Positions 8,367-17,287 of a DNA stretch of 64,000 nucleotides are shown piece by piece; within the stretch, counting starts at the first letter, position 1, and each line of letters starts with the position of its first letter. This stretch comes from Nonomuraea sp. SBT364. Lineage in GTDB: Bacteria > Actinomycetota > Actinomycetes > Streptosporangiales > Streptosporangiaceae. Below the pieces are notes generated by a model that searched no databases, was not told the DNA's origin, and saw nothing but the letters and a program-made list of their open reading frames with translations. Made by a program: the position numbers and the translations under genes. Location: assembly GCF_001083785.1 (NCBI RefSeq), contig NZ_LAVL01000004.1, positions 62,001-126,000 on the forward strand. Reading direction: 5' to 3'.

Positions 8367-8978
8367 ATGCGTATCGGCGTTTACCTCGCCCACCCCCGGC
8401 CAGGAAGCTTCAACGGAGCGTTGTTCGAGGCGGTGATCGACCAGCTGAGGGACCTGGATGTCGACGTCCGCGCGCACGATCTGTACGCCGAGGGCTTCGA
8501 CCCGGCCCTGCCCGCCGCCGAGACCGAGACCGTGGCGGACGTGATGCCCTCTGTTGACGAGTTGGTCCAAGCGCATCGGGCCGAGGTCGCCGACCTGGAC
8601 GCGCTGGTGTTCGTGCATCCCAACTGGTGGGGCATGCCGCCTGCGGTGCTGACCGGATGGGTGCAGCGTGTGCTCGTCCCCGGCGTCGCCTACAAACTCG
8701 CCACCGCCGACGGCGAGCCCGCTGGGATGCTGAAGGCCGGGCGGGCCTTGGTGCTCAACACTTCCGACACCCCGGCGGACCGCGAGCGAAACGAGTTCGG
8801 CGACCCCTTGCAGCAGATCTGGGGCGCCTGCGTGCTGCCCTACGTTGGGGTTACCGACCTGCGCAGGGTCGTCTTCCGTACCGTGACGGACTCGAGCGCA
8901 CGGGAGCGAGCGGACTGGCTGCGAGAAGCGCGCGAGCACGCGGCCGCCCTGCTCGACCCGCGCAACGCCGATACGTAG
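8367..8978 (+). CDS. NAD(P)H-dependent flavodoxin-fold quinone oxidoreductase
   Basis: A 203-aa cytosolic flavoprotein of the NQO1/KefF/YwrO group. It begins with the FMN/FAD phosphate loop MRIGVYLAHPRPGSFNGAL, has the DLYAEGFDP segment and the conserved VFVHPNWWGMPPAVLTGWVQR helix with the family's P-x-W-W motif, then GMLKAGRALVLNTSDTP. It should carry out two-electron reduction of quinones or similar electrophiles. The adjacent HxlR remnant would have been the natural regulator, so expression may now be unregulated or read from another promoter. Confidence 0.88.
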   Translation: MRIGVYLAHPRPGSFNGALFEAVIDQLRDLDVDVRAHDLYAEGFDPALPAAETETVADVMPSVDELVQAHRAEVADLDALVFVHPNWWGMPPAVLTGWVQRVLVPGVAYKLATADGEPAGMLKAGRALVLNTSDTPADRERNEFGDPLQQIWGACVLPYVGVTDLRRVVFRTVTDSSARERADWLREAREHAAALLDPRNADT

Positions 8979-9329
8979 AGCATGGCGGGACGACTGCAAC
9001 GACGTACACACGCGTGACCGGCCAGCACACCACCTACGGCACGAATGTCCGGGCGTGCAGGCGGCGAGCCCCCCACGCAGCCGTAGGACCAGCGCCGACC
9101 GCCGCTCCTGGGCGCGGAAGTGGTTGGCGCGCGACGTTGTCGTTCTCTCCGGGGCACGAACTGCCCCACCGGACTGCGTTTCAGCGCCGACCGGCTCTCC
9201 ACCGACGCAGCCTCCTTCACCGGCGCCGACAGCGTGGGCTCCCGGAGAGCCCGAATGACGTACGTCTTAGGCGACGGCTGCGCCGAGCAGCCTCCGCTGT
9301 CAGGAGCCGGTCTCGACCTTGTGCTCTCC
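8979..9329. other. 351-bp stretch without a convincing gene
   Basis: It lies between the convergent ends of the quinone reductase and the first FAD monooxygenase. Frames on both strands are low-complexity and show no family match. No strong terminator hairpin was found by eye. Confidence 0.35.
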
Positions 9330-10862
9330 CTATGCTGAGGGCGTTCCGAACCATGCGGAGAGTGCCTCACGCAGCGGAGGCATGGCGCTGTCCGCGGGTT
9401 CGTCGAGGCCGGCGGCCCAGGCGATGTGGGCGTCCGGGCGGATGAGCAGGGCGTCGGCCGGCCGATCGTCGGTTTTGGCGGTGTGGACGTCGACGTGATC
9501 CCGCCAGTCCCGTGCGGTCTGGCGGAGGTCGGGGCGGCCGGCGAGGTCGAGGAGGATGGGCCGGGCGGTGTGCATGAGGTCGGCGACGCTGGTGGTGCCC
9601 TGGTCGGTGTGCAGGGTGAGGTCGGGGGCGAAGGTGCCGGTCAGCGGGTGGCCGGTGCCGGGCATCGGGTAGCGGATGTCGGTGCCGGCGACGAGGGCTC
9701 CCATCCGGCGCAGCGGCTGCTCGTCGGCGAGCAGTTCCTGGAACACCTGCCGGAGTGCTTCGGCGGCCGGGTCGTGCCCGCGTCGCAGTGCCACCTGGGC
9801 GCGGGTGTGGAGCGTGGTGCGGGCGCCGGCGAGGTGGCGTTCGTCGTGGTAGGTGTCGAGGAGATCGGCCGGTGCCCGGCCGTGGACGTCGGCGGCCAGC
9901 TTCCAGGCGAGGTTGACCGCGTCCAGCATGCCGGCGTTGAGCGCCACGCCGGTGGCGGGGAACAGGTGCGCCGCGTCACCCGCGAGCAGGATCCGCCCGT
10001 TCCGGTAGCGGTCGGCCTGGCGGGCTTTGAAGGTGAAGCGCGACAGCCGGCTCGCTTCCTTCACGGGCAGGGTCACGCCGAGTACGCGGCGGATGCTGTC
10101 CTGGAGTTCGGTGATGGTCATCGGGGTGTCGTCGTCGTACTCGGTGCTCTCGTCCTCGATGGTGTAGAGGGAGACGACCTGGGAGCCGGGCGACGAGCCG
10201 ATGCCGAAGAGACCGTGGTCGGTCCGGGTGAAACCGGCCTGGACGGTGCCGGCCCCCGGGACGTCGAGGCCGCCGTCGCCGAGCACGGTCACCGTGTCGG
10301 GCAGGGTGACCTGGGCCAGCCGGTTGACCTCTGGATAGACGGTGCCGGGGAAGCCGATGCCGGCCCAGTCCCGGACCCGGCTGCGGGCTCCGTCGCAGCC
10401 CACCAGGTAGCGGGCGCTCACCTGGTACGGCCCGTCGGGGCCCTGCACGTCCACGGTCACCGCCGCCTCGTCCTGTACCGCCCCGGTCACCTGGTGGCCG
10501 CGGCGGATGTCGGCGCCGAGTTCGCTTGCGCGTTCGTCGAGCAACTGCTCAAGCTGCGGTTGCGGGAGCGGCAGGGCGTGCAGCGGGGGATCCGTCAGCT
10601 GGGTGAAGTCCAGATGCACCCCGCCGAACGGGAAACGGGGAGCCGGGACGGGACCCGTGCAGGCCGCCTCGAAGCGTTCCAGCAAACCCCGGTAGCGCAG
10701 CAGTTCCAGGATCTGCCCGCCAAGACCACCGGCCTTCGGCGTGTTTCGGCGTTGTGGCTGCCGCTCCAGCACCAGCGGCCGCACACCGGCCAGCCGCAGT
10801 TCGGCGGCCAGCATCAGGCCGGCCGGGCCGGCACCCACAATGATCACGTCGGCGTTCGTCAC
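9330..10862 (-). CDS. FAD-dependent aromatic monooxygenase (PheA/TfdB family)
   Basis: A 510-aa class A flavoprotein monooxygenase. It has the dinucleotide motif GAGPAG at 10-15, the DG motif CDGARSRVRDW (about 157) and the FAD-ribityl motif LLAGDAAHLFPATG (about 292-305). A long C-terminal thioredoxin-like domain (residues about 390-510) is typical of phenol/anthracycline hydroxylases such as PgaE or MhpA relatives. It should hydroxylate an aromatic substrate using NAD(P)H and O2. GTG start; GAGGAG lies about 9 nt upstream. It stands alone between a 351-bp gap and a hairpin at 10920. Confidence 0.88.
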   Translation of the reverse strand: MTNADVIIVGAGPAGLMLAAELRLAGVRPLVLERQPQRRNTPKAGGLGGQILELLRYRGLLERFEAACTGPVPAPRFPFGGVHLDFTQLTDPPLHALPLPQPQLEQLLDERASELGADIRRGHQVTGAVQDEAAVTVDVQGPDGPYQVSARYLVGCDGARSRVRDWAGIGFPGTVYPEVNRLAQVTLPDTVTVLGDGGLDVPGAGTVQAGFTRTDHGLFGIGSSPGSQVVSLYTIEDESTEYDDDTPMTITELQDSIRRVLGVTLPVKEASRLSRFTFKARQADRYRNGRILLAGDAAHLFPATGVALNAGMLDAVNLAWKLAADVHGRAPADLLDTYHDERHLAGARTTLHTRAQVALRRGHDPAAEALRQVFQELLADEQPLRRMGALVAGTDIRYPMPGTGHPLTGTFAPDLTLHTDQGTTSVADLMHTARPILLDLAGRPDLRQTARDWRDHVDVHTAKTDDRPADALLIRPDAHIAWAAGLDEPADSAMPPLREALSAWFGTPSA

Positions 10863-10919
10863 TGGTCACTCTCCTCGTAGTCGCGTCCACGCGACCTGGG
10901 CGTCAACAACATTGCTTGA

Positions 10920-10939
10920 GCCCGTCTCCGGCGACGGGC
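10920..10939. terminator. candidate hairpin terminator
   Basis: GCCCGTC (10920-10926) and GACGGGC (10933-10939) form a perfect 7-bp GC stem with a 6-nt loop. It lies about 100 bp past the stop of the 134-aa gene and before the monooxygenase start. No U-tract follows. Confidence 0.35.
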
Positions 10940-11037
10940 GGTCCGAGGCACCCGCAGGCACAGACCCCACCCGCTCCGGCCGCCCGTACACGCCCTACCC
11001 GCAAGGCGCGGTAGGCGGCGGCGGAGCGGGCGGGACC

Positions 11038-11442
11038 CTAAGCGGCGTCCAGAGCGGCGTTGATCTTGCGGGCCATCTCCGCCATGGCAGGGCTGGGCTC
11101 GCCCTGCTGCGGCCGGGTGGACGCTTCGACGGCGACCTGGACGGTGCGCCGGAAGTTGTCGGCCTCCTCCGGGGCCTGCTGCTTGAGCAGGATCATGGCG
11201 GCGGTCAGGGCGGGCAGCACCTGGTCGGCGAGGTCGGCCACGGTCTTGCCGTACTTGACGCCCTTGGGCGCCTTGGCGAGCACGTGCCCGATCGGCCCGG
11301 TCGCCGACGTCAGGGCGATTGAGCCTTCGGTGGCGGCCTTGTGCGCGGAGCCGGCGGCGCCGGCGGCGGACATGAGCGAGACGGCGCCCCAGGCGGCGGT
11401 GCGCAGGGTGAGCCGGTCCTGGTCGGTCAGGGTGATGGACAT
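11038..11442 (-). CDS. hypothetical 134-aa protein
   Basis: I do not recognise a named domain. The protein starts MSITLTDQDRLTLRTAAWGA and has a small-residue helix (AVSLMSAAGAAGSAHKAA), then DLADQVLPALTAAMILLKQQ and a tail PAMAEMARKINAALDAA. It looks soluble or peripherally membrane-associated, all-alpha. It follows the serine hydrolase gene by 37 bp in the same direction, so it is probably the last gene of the SDR-hydrolase operon. GAGGAG lies about 10 nt before its ATG. Confidence 0.7.
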   Translation of the reverse strand: MSITLTDQDRLTLRTAAWGAVSLMSAAGAAGSAHKAATEGSIALTSATGPIGHVLAKAPKGVKYGKTVADLADQVLPALTAAMILLKQQAPEEADNFRRTVQVAVEASTRPQQGEPSPAMAEMARKINAALDAA

Positions 11443-11479
11443 GATCGTGTGCTCCTCGGAGGTATCGCTGGGAGGGAGG

Positions 11480-12709
11480 TCAGTCGTCGATGGCCTGGTA
11501 GAGGGTGGTCCAGAAGTCGTTCATCAGGTGCGCCGGGCTCGGCACGGAGTAGCCGACCTGGGTGAGCAGGATGCCGGTCAGCTGGTTGGCCGGATCGGCG
11601 TAGGCCGAGGTGCCGGCCCCGCCGTCCCAGCCGAACTGGCCGATGGGCGCGTAGTCGCCTCGGTAGGTGCGCACCGCCATGCCGTAACCCCAGCCGCCCT
11701 GCTGCCCCTGGCCGAAGGAGATGTGCACGTTGTTGACGGCCAGGGCGGTGCGGGCGGCGTTCTGCTCGGGCGACAGGCGGTTGGTGGTCATCAGCTCGAC
11801 GGCGGCCCGCGACAGGATCCTCCTGCCCTGGTGGGTGCCGCCGTTGAGGAGCATCCGGAAGTAGGCGTGGTAGTCGTCGGCGGTGGAGACCAGCCCGCCG
11901 CCGCCGCCCGGGAACGCCGGAGCCTCGCTCCACCGCCCGCCCTCGGCCTCGTCCCAGACCAGGAACTCGCCGGTGGCCGGGTCCGGCGCGTACAGGTCCG
12001 GCAGCCGGTCGATCTGGTCGGCGGGCACGTGGAAGCCGGTGTCGGTCATCCCGAGGGGTTCGAAGACGCGCTCGCGCAGGAACTCCTCGAACGGCCGGCC
12101 GGTGACCCGGGAGACGAGCACCCCGACGAGATCGCTGCTGATCTGGTACTGCCAGTGCTCGCCGGGCTGGTGCATCAGCGGCAGCTCGCCCAGACGGCGC
12201 ATCCACTCATCCGGCCCGGGCATCGGCACCGGCAGGTTGGGTGTGAGTCCCCGCTCGAAGATCGCGTTCAGGATCGGCGTGCCCAGCGCCATCATGTCCA
12301 TGCCCAGCCCGAACGTGGAGGCCAGCACGTCGCGCACGGTGATCGGCCGCCGCGCCGGCACGGTCTCGTCCAGCGGACCGTCGATCCGCTTCAGCACCCG
12401 CCGGTCGGCCAGCTCCGGCAGCCACGCGTCCACCACGTCGTCCAGCCGCAGCCGGCACTCGTCCAGCAACACCATCGCCGCCGCGATGGTGACCGGCTTG
12501 GACGTGGAAGCCATCCGGAAGACGGTGTCCCGGCCCATCGGCGCGCCACCGTCATGACGCATCGTCCCCATCGCTTCCACATGCGTCCGGTCGCCGCGGC
12601 TGACCAGAGCGACAACTCCGGGGATCTTCCCCGACTCGACATGCCGCGCCAGCACCTCACGCAGCCTGCGCAGCCCCGCCGGGGTGAAGTCGCCGTTGCC
12701 GTGTCCCAT
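11480..12709 (-). CDS. serine hydrolase, beta-lactamase (class C/PBP4*) fold
   Basis: A 409-aa enzyme. The ATG at 12709 is chosen because AGGAGA lies about 7 nt upstream; the much longer frame only shadows the neighbouring SDR. The nucleophile motif is MASTSKPV with S68-x-x-K71, the second motif is YQIS (Tyr188, Ser in place of Asn), and GQFGWDGGAGTSAY marks the third. No signal peptide is present, so it is probably a cytosolic esterase or amidase like EstB rather than a drug-resistance lactamase. It sits between an SDR and a 134-aa gene in one leftward operon. Confidence 0.85.
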   Translation of the reverse strand: MGHGNGDFTPAGLRRLREVLARHVESGKIPGVVALVSRGDRTHVEAMGTMRHDGGAPMGRDTVFRMASTSKPVTIAAAMVLLDECRLRLDDVVDAWLPELADRRVLKRIDGPLDETVPARRPITVRDVLASTFGLGMDMMALGTPILNAIFERGLTPNLPVPMPGPDEWMRRLGELPLMHQPGEHWQYQISSDLVGVLVSRVTGRPFEEFLRERVFEPLGMTDTGFHVPADQIDRLPDLYAPDPATGEFLVWDEAEGGRWSEAPAFPGGGGGLVSTADDYHAYFRMLLNGGTHQGRRILSRAAVELMTTNRLSPEQNAARTALAVNNVHISFGQGQQGGWGYGMAVRTYRGDYAPIGQFGWDGGAGTSAYADPANQLTGILLTQVGYSVPSPAHLMNDFWTTLYQAIDD

Positions 12710-12726
12710 GATGAATCTCCTCTGTC

Positions 12727-12734
12727 TACAGTGT
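12727..12734. promoter_or_regulatory. TACAGTGT site upstream of the serine hydrolase
   Basis: TACAGTGT in context GTCTACAGTGTTCGG lies 18 bp before the start at 12709. The same octamer occurs upstream of the TetR gene at 28789-28796 and, inverted, at 44814-44821. It may be a shared regulator half-site, but chance recurrence is not excluded. Confidence 0.25.
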
Positions 12735-12801
12735 TCGGTCGTGCGAAATCCGGTCCGGTGCGGCATCCATCGGCGACGCGCGAGGCCGGTGGCGACGCCG
12801 G

Positions 12802-13662
12802 TCAGCCGGCGGTTGCGGGAGCGGGCACGGCGTGTTCGGCGGCGCGGCTGACCTGCTCCCAGGCGGCCCAGGTGTCCATCCGCCGCCGGGAGATGTCGAA
12901 GGCCAGGTCGTAGACCATGCTGCCGAGCAGCAGCCGCAGCGGCGGGTCCTCGCTGTCGACCAGCTTCAGCAGTGCCTCGGCGGCCAGCCCCGGCTCGCTG
13001 TCGATCGAGCCGTCGGCCCACTGCTTCTCCAGCTCGGCGCGCAACGGGCCGTACTCCGGGGACGGCGACGTCGTCGTCATGCTGGTGTACAGGTCGGTCC
13101 AGTAGCCGCCGGGCTGGACGATGCTGAGCTTGACGCCGAACGACGCGGCCTCCATCGCCAGCGCCTCGCTCATGCCCTCCAGCGCGAACTTGCTCGCGCT
13201 GTACATGCCGGTGCTCGGGAAGCCGCCCAGGGCGGCGATGCTGGAGACCTGCACGATGTGGCCGGAGCCCTGGCCGCGCAGATGCGGCAGGACGGCCTGG
13301 CAGACCCACATCGCCCCGAAGAGGTTGACGTCCAGCTGGGCGCGCGCCTCAGCCTCGGTGAACTCCTCGACCATGCCCGAGGACATGGTTCCGGCGTTGT
13401 TCACCACGATGTCGAGCCGGCCGAAGTGCTCGGCGGCGGTGTTCACGCCGGCGAACACCGCGTCGCGGTCGGTCACGTCCAAGGGGAGAGCGAGCAGCCG
13501 ATCTCCGTACCGGTCGCCGAAGTCCTGTCGCCTGATGGCGCGGGCGGCGGCGACCACGTGGTCGCCGCGCTCCAGCGCGGCGAGGGCGAACGCACGGCCG
13601 AGGCCGCGGCTGGCTCCCGTGATGAACCAGATGCGAGAGGAGGCGGTATTCGGGATGTGCAT
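12802..13662 (-). CDS. short-chain dehydrogenase/reductase (classical SDR)
   Basis: A 286-aa NAD(P)-dependent oxidoreductase. The ATG at 13662 (MHIPNTASSRIWFITG) is preferred because the motif TGASRGLG then falls near residue 15 and GGAG lies upstream. LDVTD binds the adenine side, NNAG follows, the catalytic serine is in VSSIAALGG and the pair is YSASK. The C-terminus shows the longer substrate region of the oxidoreductases annotated with ketoreductase-like SDRs. It lies between the FAD monooxygenase and the serine hydrolase genes, all leftward, so it probably acts on the same compound class. Confidence 0.88.
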   Translation of the reverse strand: MHIPNTASSRIWFITGASRGLGRAFALAALERGDHVVAAARAIRRQDFGDRYGDRLLALPLDVTDRDAVFAGVNTAAEHFGRLDIVVNNAGTMSSGMVEEFTEAEARAQLDVNLFGAMWVCQAVLPHLRGQGSGHIVQVSSIAALGGFPSTGMYSASKFALEGMSEALAMEAASFGVKLSIVQPGGYWTDLYTSMTTTSPSPEYGPLRAELEKQWADGSIDSEPGLAAEALLKLVDSEDPPLRLLLGSMVYDLAFDISRRRMDTWAAWEQVSRAAEHAVPAPATAG

Positions 13663-13773
13663 ATATAGGACTCCGATCGGTTGCATTCTCAGAGGTAACC
13701 GCTGCCGCCGGCACGACGCCGGGCCGGCGTCCATGAGCGCCGGTGGGGATCGAGCCTTCATGGTTGCCGTCGG

Positions 13774-14853
13774 TCACGGCCATTGGGCGGCGAAGCGGGG
13801 AGCGTAATCCTTCAGCCTGACGATCTGCGCGCAGGCCGCAGCCTCCGGCGCGTTGGCCGCGACCAGGCCGAGTTCTTCCTGAATGGGCGTGCCCATGAAG
13901 AACCGGTCGGCCCCTTCGCGTCCCATCTGCTGATGCTCGGCGACGAAGCCGCGCATCTCCCGCTCATAGGCGGCGAACGCCACCGCGTGGTCGCCGCCGG
14001 CCACGGCCAGCTCGCCGGCCAGGACGTAGGCGCCGATCAGCGCCTGGGAGGCGCCCAGGCCCGAGGCCGGCGCCGCGCAGCAGCCGGCGTCCCCGACCAG
14101 CACCACCCGGCCCGAGGACCAGCAGTCCATCTCCACCTGGGCGTTGACGTCGAAGAAGAAGCCCTCCGCCCCGCTCATCTCCTCCAGCAGGCGCGGGACC
14201 TGCCCGCTTTCGCCGGCGAACTGCCCGGCCACGATGCGCTTGTGCTGCCCGACGTCGTCGTGGTCATAGGCCAATGGCCCGGAGGCGAAGTGGAGCGCAA
14301 CGCGCGCCCCGGGCTTGCCGGGGGTGCTGGAGATGTCGGCCTCCTTGCCCGGCCCGCTGTGGAGCCGGCCGGCGTCGCACAGGCCGGGGCAGTCGGGCAG
14401 GCCGAAAGTGGCCGTGTAGAGGCCCAGGTGCCGCACGAACCGCTCGTGCGGCCCGAAGACCAGCGAGCGGGTGCGCGAGTGCAGCCCGTCGGCGCCGGTC
14501 ACCAGGGCGAAGCGGCGCGGCCGGCCGCGTTCGAAGGTGACCCGCACGCCGTCGGCGTCCTGCTCCAGGGCGTCGATCGAGTCGCCGAAGACGTACTCCA
14601 CCTCTTGGCAGGTGGCCTCGTGGAGCAGGCCGATCAGCTCGCCCCTGAGGATCTGCGGGTTCAGCGCTTTGACCCGCTCCAACAGGGCCATGCGGTCCAG
14701 GACGTCCAGCGCCTCGCCGCGAAAGCCCACCGCGCCCCCGCCTGCCCGCACCCGCGGGGCCCGCTCGACCACGGTGGGGGTGAAACCGTGGTGGCGCAAC
14801 CAGTACGCCAAAGCGTGCCCGGCAACGCCGGCGCCGGAAATGAGGACGTCCAT
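13774..14853 (-). CDS. FAD-dependent oxidoreductase/monooxygenase (PHBH-like)
   Basis: A 359-aa flavoprotein. GAGVAG at 7-12 binds ADP, followed by VVERAPRVRAGG, then GADGLHSRTRSLV (DG motif) and VVLVGDAGCCAAPASG (GD motif). It is of the shorter group that includes tetracycline-modifying and quinone hydroxylases, but the substrate is unknown. The start at 14853 was chosen because GGAG lies 7 nt upstream. The gene is divergent from the LysR at 14904 across a short region containing a 13-bp palindrome, making regulation by that LysR likely. Confidence 0.85.
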   Translation of the reverse strand: MDVLISGAGVAGHALAYWLRHHGFTPTVVERAPRVRAGGGAVGFRGEALDVLDRMALLERVKALNPQILRGELIGLLHEATCQEVEYVFGDSIDALEQDADGVRVTFERGRPRRFALVTGADGLHSRTRSLVFGPHERFVRHLGLYTATFGLPDCPGLCDAGRLHSGPGKEADISSTPGKPGARVALHFASGPLAYDHDDVGQHKRIVAGQFAGESGQVPRLLEEMSGAEGFFFDVNAQVEMDCWSSGRVVLVGDAGCCAAPASGLGASQALIGAYVLAGELAVAGGDHAVAFAAYEREMRGFVAEHQQMGREGADRFFMGTPIQEELGLVAANAPEAAACAQIVRLKDYAPRFAAQWP

Positions 14854-14869
14854 CACCATGCTCCATCGA

Positions 14870-14882
14870 ACGAACGGTTCGT
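14870..14882. promoter_or_regulatory. palindromic operator candidate between monooxygenase and LysR
   Basis: ACGAACGGTTCGT is a perfect 6-1-6 inverted repeat centred on G14876. It lies 16 bp from the monooxygenase start and 21 bp from the LysR start, in the shared promoter region. It could be the LysR operator or a TetR-type site. Confidence 0.5.
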
Positions 14883-14903
14883 GCGATTCGAGGATCAAGT
14901 ACG

Positions 14904-15866
14904 GTGAGCACCCAGAACAACGACGAATCCCGAAAGATCACCTTCAGTGGGAGTAAACGGAGCAGGCCCGGCGTGGAATTACGCGACATCGAGATCTTTC
15001 TGACTCTGGCCGAGGAGCTGCACTTCGGCCGCACCGCCGCCCGGCTGTGCCTGTCGCCCGCCCGCGTCACCCAGGCCATCCAGAAGCAGGAGCGGCAGAT
15101 CGGCGCCCCGCTGTTCGAGCGCACCAGCCGCACCGTACGGCTGACGCCGGTCGGGCAGCAGCTCCGCGACGACCTCCGGCCCCTGTACGCCGGGCTGAAG
15201 GACAGCATGGAGCGCGCCCAGCTCGCCGGCCAGGGCATCACCGGCACCCTGCGCGTCGGCATGCTGCCCACCAACGTTCACGACCTACGCCCTTACTGGG
15301 ACGTCTTCCGTCTCCGGCACCCGCAGTGGAAGCTGCGCGTCCAGAAAACCCAGTTCAGCGACGCCTTCGCCACGCTACGCCGCGGGGACGTCGACGTCCT
15401 GCTCACCTGGCTGCCCGTTGACGAGCCCGACCTCACCGTGGGGCCGGTCCTGTTCGCCGAACCCCGGGTGCTGGCCGTCTCCGTCGGGCACGAGCTGGCC
15501 CGGCGCACGTCGGTCTCGCTGGAGATCACCGCCGACTTCCAGCATCCGCAGTCCGACACCCGGCCCGAGTACTGGTACGACGCCTACATTCCGCGCGAAA
15601 CCCGCCGCGGCCGCCCGATCGAGCGTGGCCCCGTGGTGCAGGACACCGAAGAGGCCATCACCCTCGCCAGCATGGCCGAGATCGTCGTGCTCTTCCCCTC
15701 GCACATGACCCGCTACTGGGTACGGCCGGACATCACCTACCTGCCGGTCACCGACATGGGACCGCTGCCGTACGCGCTGGTATGGCGCAGCGAGACGGAC
15801 AACGAGCCCATCCGCGCCCTGGCCAAGGTCGTCCGCGATCTCGGCCCCCTCCCGCCGGAGAGCTGA
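14904..15866 (+). CDS. LysR-family transcriptional regulator
   Basis: A 320-aa LTTR with the N-terminal winged helix ELRDIEIFLTLAEELHFGRT and a SPARVTQAIQKQE recognition helix, LFERTSR and a periplasmic-binding-protein-like C-terminal effector domain starting GTLRVGML. Translation may instead begin at GTG 14973 (VELRDIEIF), which is where the related LysR at 62481 starts. Divergent from the FAD monooxygenase at 14853. Its DNA-binding half is very similar to the LysR at 62481, suggesting paralogues. Confidence 0.88.
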   Translation: MSTQNNDESRKITFSGSKRSRPGVELRDIEIFLTLAEELHFGRTAARLCLSPARVTQAIQKQERQIGAPLFERTSRTVRLTPVGQQLRDDLRPLYAGLKDSMERAQLAGQGITGTLRVGMLPTNVHDLRPYWDVFRLRHPQWKLRVQKTQFSDAFATLRRGDVDVLLTWLPVDEPDLTVGPVLFAEPRVLAVSVGHELARRTSVSLEITADFQHPQSDTRPEYWYDAYIPRETRRGRPIERGPVVQDTEEAITLASMAEIVVLFPSHMTRYWVRPDITYLPVTDMGPLPYALVWRSETDNEPIRALAKVVRDLGPLPPES

Positions 15867-15901
15867 GCGCCGAACAACTGGCAGCGCATTGCAGCAGATC
15901 G

Positions 15902-15920
15902 ACGGCCACGGCGCGGCCGT
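15902..15920. terminator. weak hairpin between convergent genes
   Basis: ACGGCC and GGCCGT form a 6-bp stem with a 7-nt loop between the LysR stop (15866) and the end of the convergent hydrolase gene (15952). No U-tract is seen, so this is tentative. Confidence 0.25.
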
Positions 15921-15951
15921 ACCTGTTCAGCCGTCGGGCCCCTGCCCGTTC

Positions 15952-16815
15952 TCAGCCATGGAAGAAGCCCCGCAGGCGTTGCGCGACGAGGTCCGGTTTG
16001 CCGCCGTTGTCGGCGGCCAGGTGGCCCAGGTGGGGCAGTTCCACGCGTCGGGCATGCGGGATGGCGGCGTGCAGGGCGCTCAGCGCGTCCTTGAAGGGCT
16101 GTGCGCTCCTGCTGCCGCCGAGCAGAAGGACCTCAGCCCGTATGGCGGTGGCCGCGGGGATCAGGCCGGTGGCGTCGAGGACGAGGCGGGCTTCCTGGTG
16201 CATGGTGGGGATGAGGTCGTTGAGGGTGACCTCGCCGTCGGCCTGCCGGGCCTGGGCGCGCATCCCCAGGCTCATGAGCGGTGCCAGGACGGCGCGGGGC
16301 AGCATCCTGATCGCCCGGGAGTCGTCGTTGGTGCCCTTGGCGACGGTCACCAGCGCTGCCGCCGGTCGTCCTTGGGACATTTCCCGCTCGTAGCGGGGCA
16401 GCCAGGCCACCGGTGAGTGGTCGCCGACCGGCAGCGGCGGTTCGTACAGAGCGATCTTGTATTCTTCGGGGCAGGTCAGCGCCCACCGCAGGATCGGGAT
16501 CGCGCCGGCGCTGAGCCCGAAGACGTTGCGCGCGCCGGTCTGCTCCATCAGGGCCTGCACGTCGTCGGCGGCGTGCTGCAGGGTGAAGCCGGGCCCGTAC
16601 GGGCCGCTCATTCCGCGGCCCCGGCGATCGGGCAGGTGGACGGTGAAATCGCCGCTGAGCGCCGCGCCCAGCCGCATGAAGTTGTGGGCGGCCATCATCG
16701 AACCGTGCATCAGCACGACCCCCGGCCCCGTCCCGAACCGGCGATAGCCGATGACGGTGCCGTCGCGGGAGGTCACCGACCCGGTCTCGTAGGAAACCGT
16801 TGTTGCCTCACCCAT
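15952..16815 (-). CDS. alpha/beta hydrolase
   Basis: A 287-aa alpha/beta-hydrolase-fold enzyme. The oxyanion HG is at 37-38 (VVLMHGSMM), LPDRRGRGMSG is the usual D-x-R-G-x-G-x-S segment, the nucleophile is GLSAGA with Ser102, and PHLGHL near 262 supplies the histidine. It is likely an esterase or similar; the substrate is unknown. It is the last gene of a three-gene leftward operon with the ClpN-domain and HTH proteins: only 6 bp separate its start from the ClpN stop. That link is unusual for a hydrolase. Confidence 0.85.
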   Translation of the reverse strand: MGEATTVSYETGSVTSRDGTVIGYRRFGTGPGVVLMHGSMMAAHNFMRLGAALSGDFTVHLPDRRGRGMSGPYGPGFTLQHAADDVQALMEQTGARNVFGLSAGAIPILRWALTCPEEYKIALYEPPLPVGDHSPVAWLPRYEREMSQGRPAAALVTVAKGTNDDSRAIRMLPRAVLAPLMSLGMRAQARQADGEVTLNDLIPTMHQEARLVLDATGLIPAATAIRAEVLLLGGSRSAQPFKDALSALHAAIPHARRVELPHLGHLAADNGGKPDLVAQRLRGFFHG

Positions 16816-16821
16816 CGGATC

Positions 16822-17280
16822 TCAGCCCCTTTCCCATCGCGCGCGGATGGTGCCGCGATCAACGCCGAGCGTGTCGAGCAGCACCGCTGCCGGATCGGGG
16901 CGCTGGTGGGACAGCAGGCTGAGCAGCACGTGATGGGTGCCGATCCGCTCCCGGCCGGCCTGTTTGCCCAGGCCGGTGAAGATCGCCTTGGCGGCCGGGG
17001 TCAGCGGGAGGCGATCACGGTCGCGGCCCGGCAGGACCGGTCCGGGGGATGTCGCCTGGACGCCCATGGACGCCAGCGCGTCCTGGTCGAGGCTCTGCAG
17101 TGCCTCGCGCGCGGCGTCCAGTCTCACCCCCAGAGCCTGGGCGGTGCTCGAATCGGGGTCGATCAGCAGTGCCAGGAGCACGTGCTCGGTGCTCACCTTG
17201 CGGTCGCCCCTGCGCAGGGCCTCGGCGTTGGCGTCCAGGTAGACCTGGCCCATGCCGGCCGGCGGCTTCAGTCTCACCAC
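16822..17280 (-). CDS. Clp N-terminal (ClpN) repeat protein
   Basis: A 152-aa protein made only of the two tandem Clp_N repeats: residues about 8-55 (NAEALRRGDRKVSTEHVLLA) and 93-145 (AAKAIFTGLGKQAGRERIGT, then HHVLLSLL). There is no AAA+ ATPase part. ClpN modules bind substrates or adaptors of the Clp protease. A free module could deliver proteins to ClpC or sense unfolded protein. It lies between a small HTH protein (7-bp gap) and the hydrolase (6-bp gap), so all three are tightly co-transcribed. Confidence 0.85.
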   Translation of the reverse strand: MVRLKPPAGMGQVYLDANAEALRRGDRKVSTEHVLLALLIDPDSSTAQALGVRLDAAREALQSLDQDALASMGVQATSPGPVLPGRDRDRLPLTPAAKAIFTGLGKQAGRERIGTHHVLLSLLSHQRPDPAAVLLDTLGVDRGTIRARWERG

Positions 17281-17287
17281 GGCTGCC

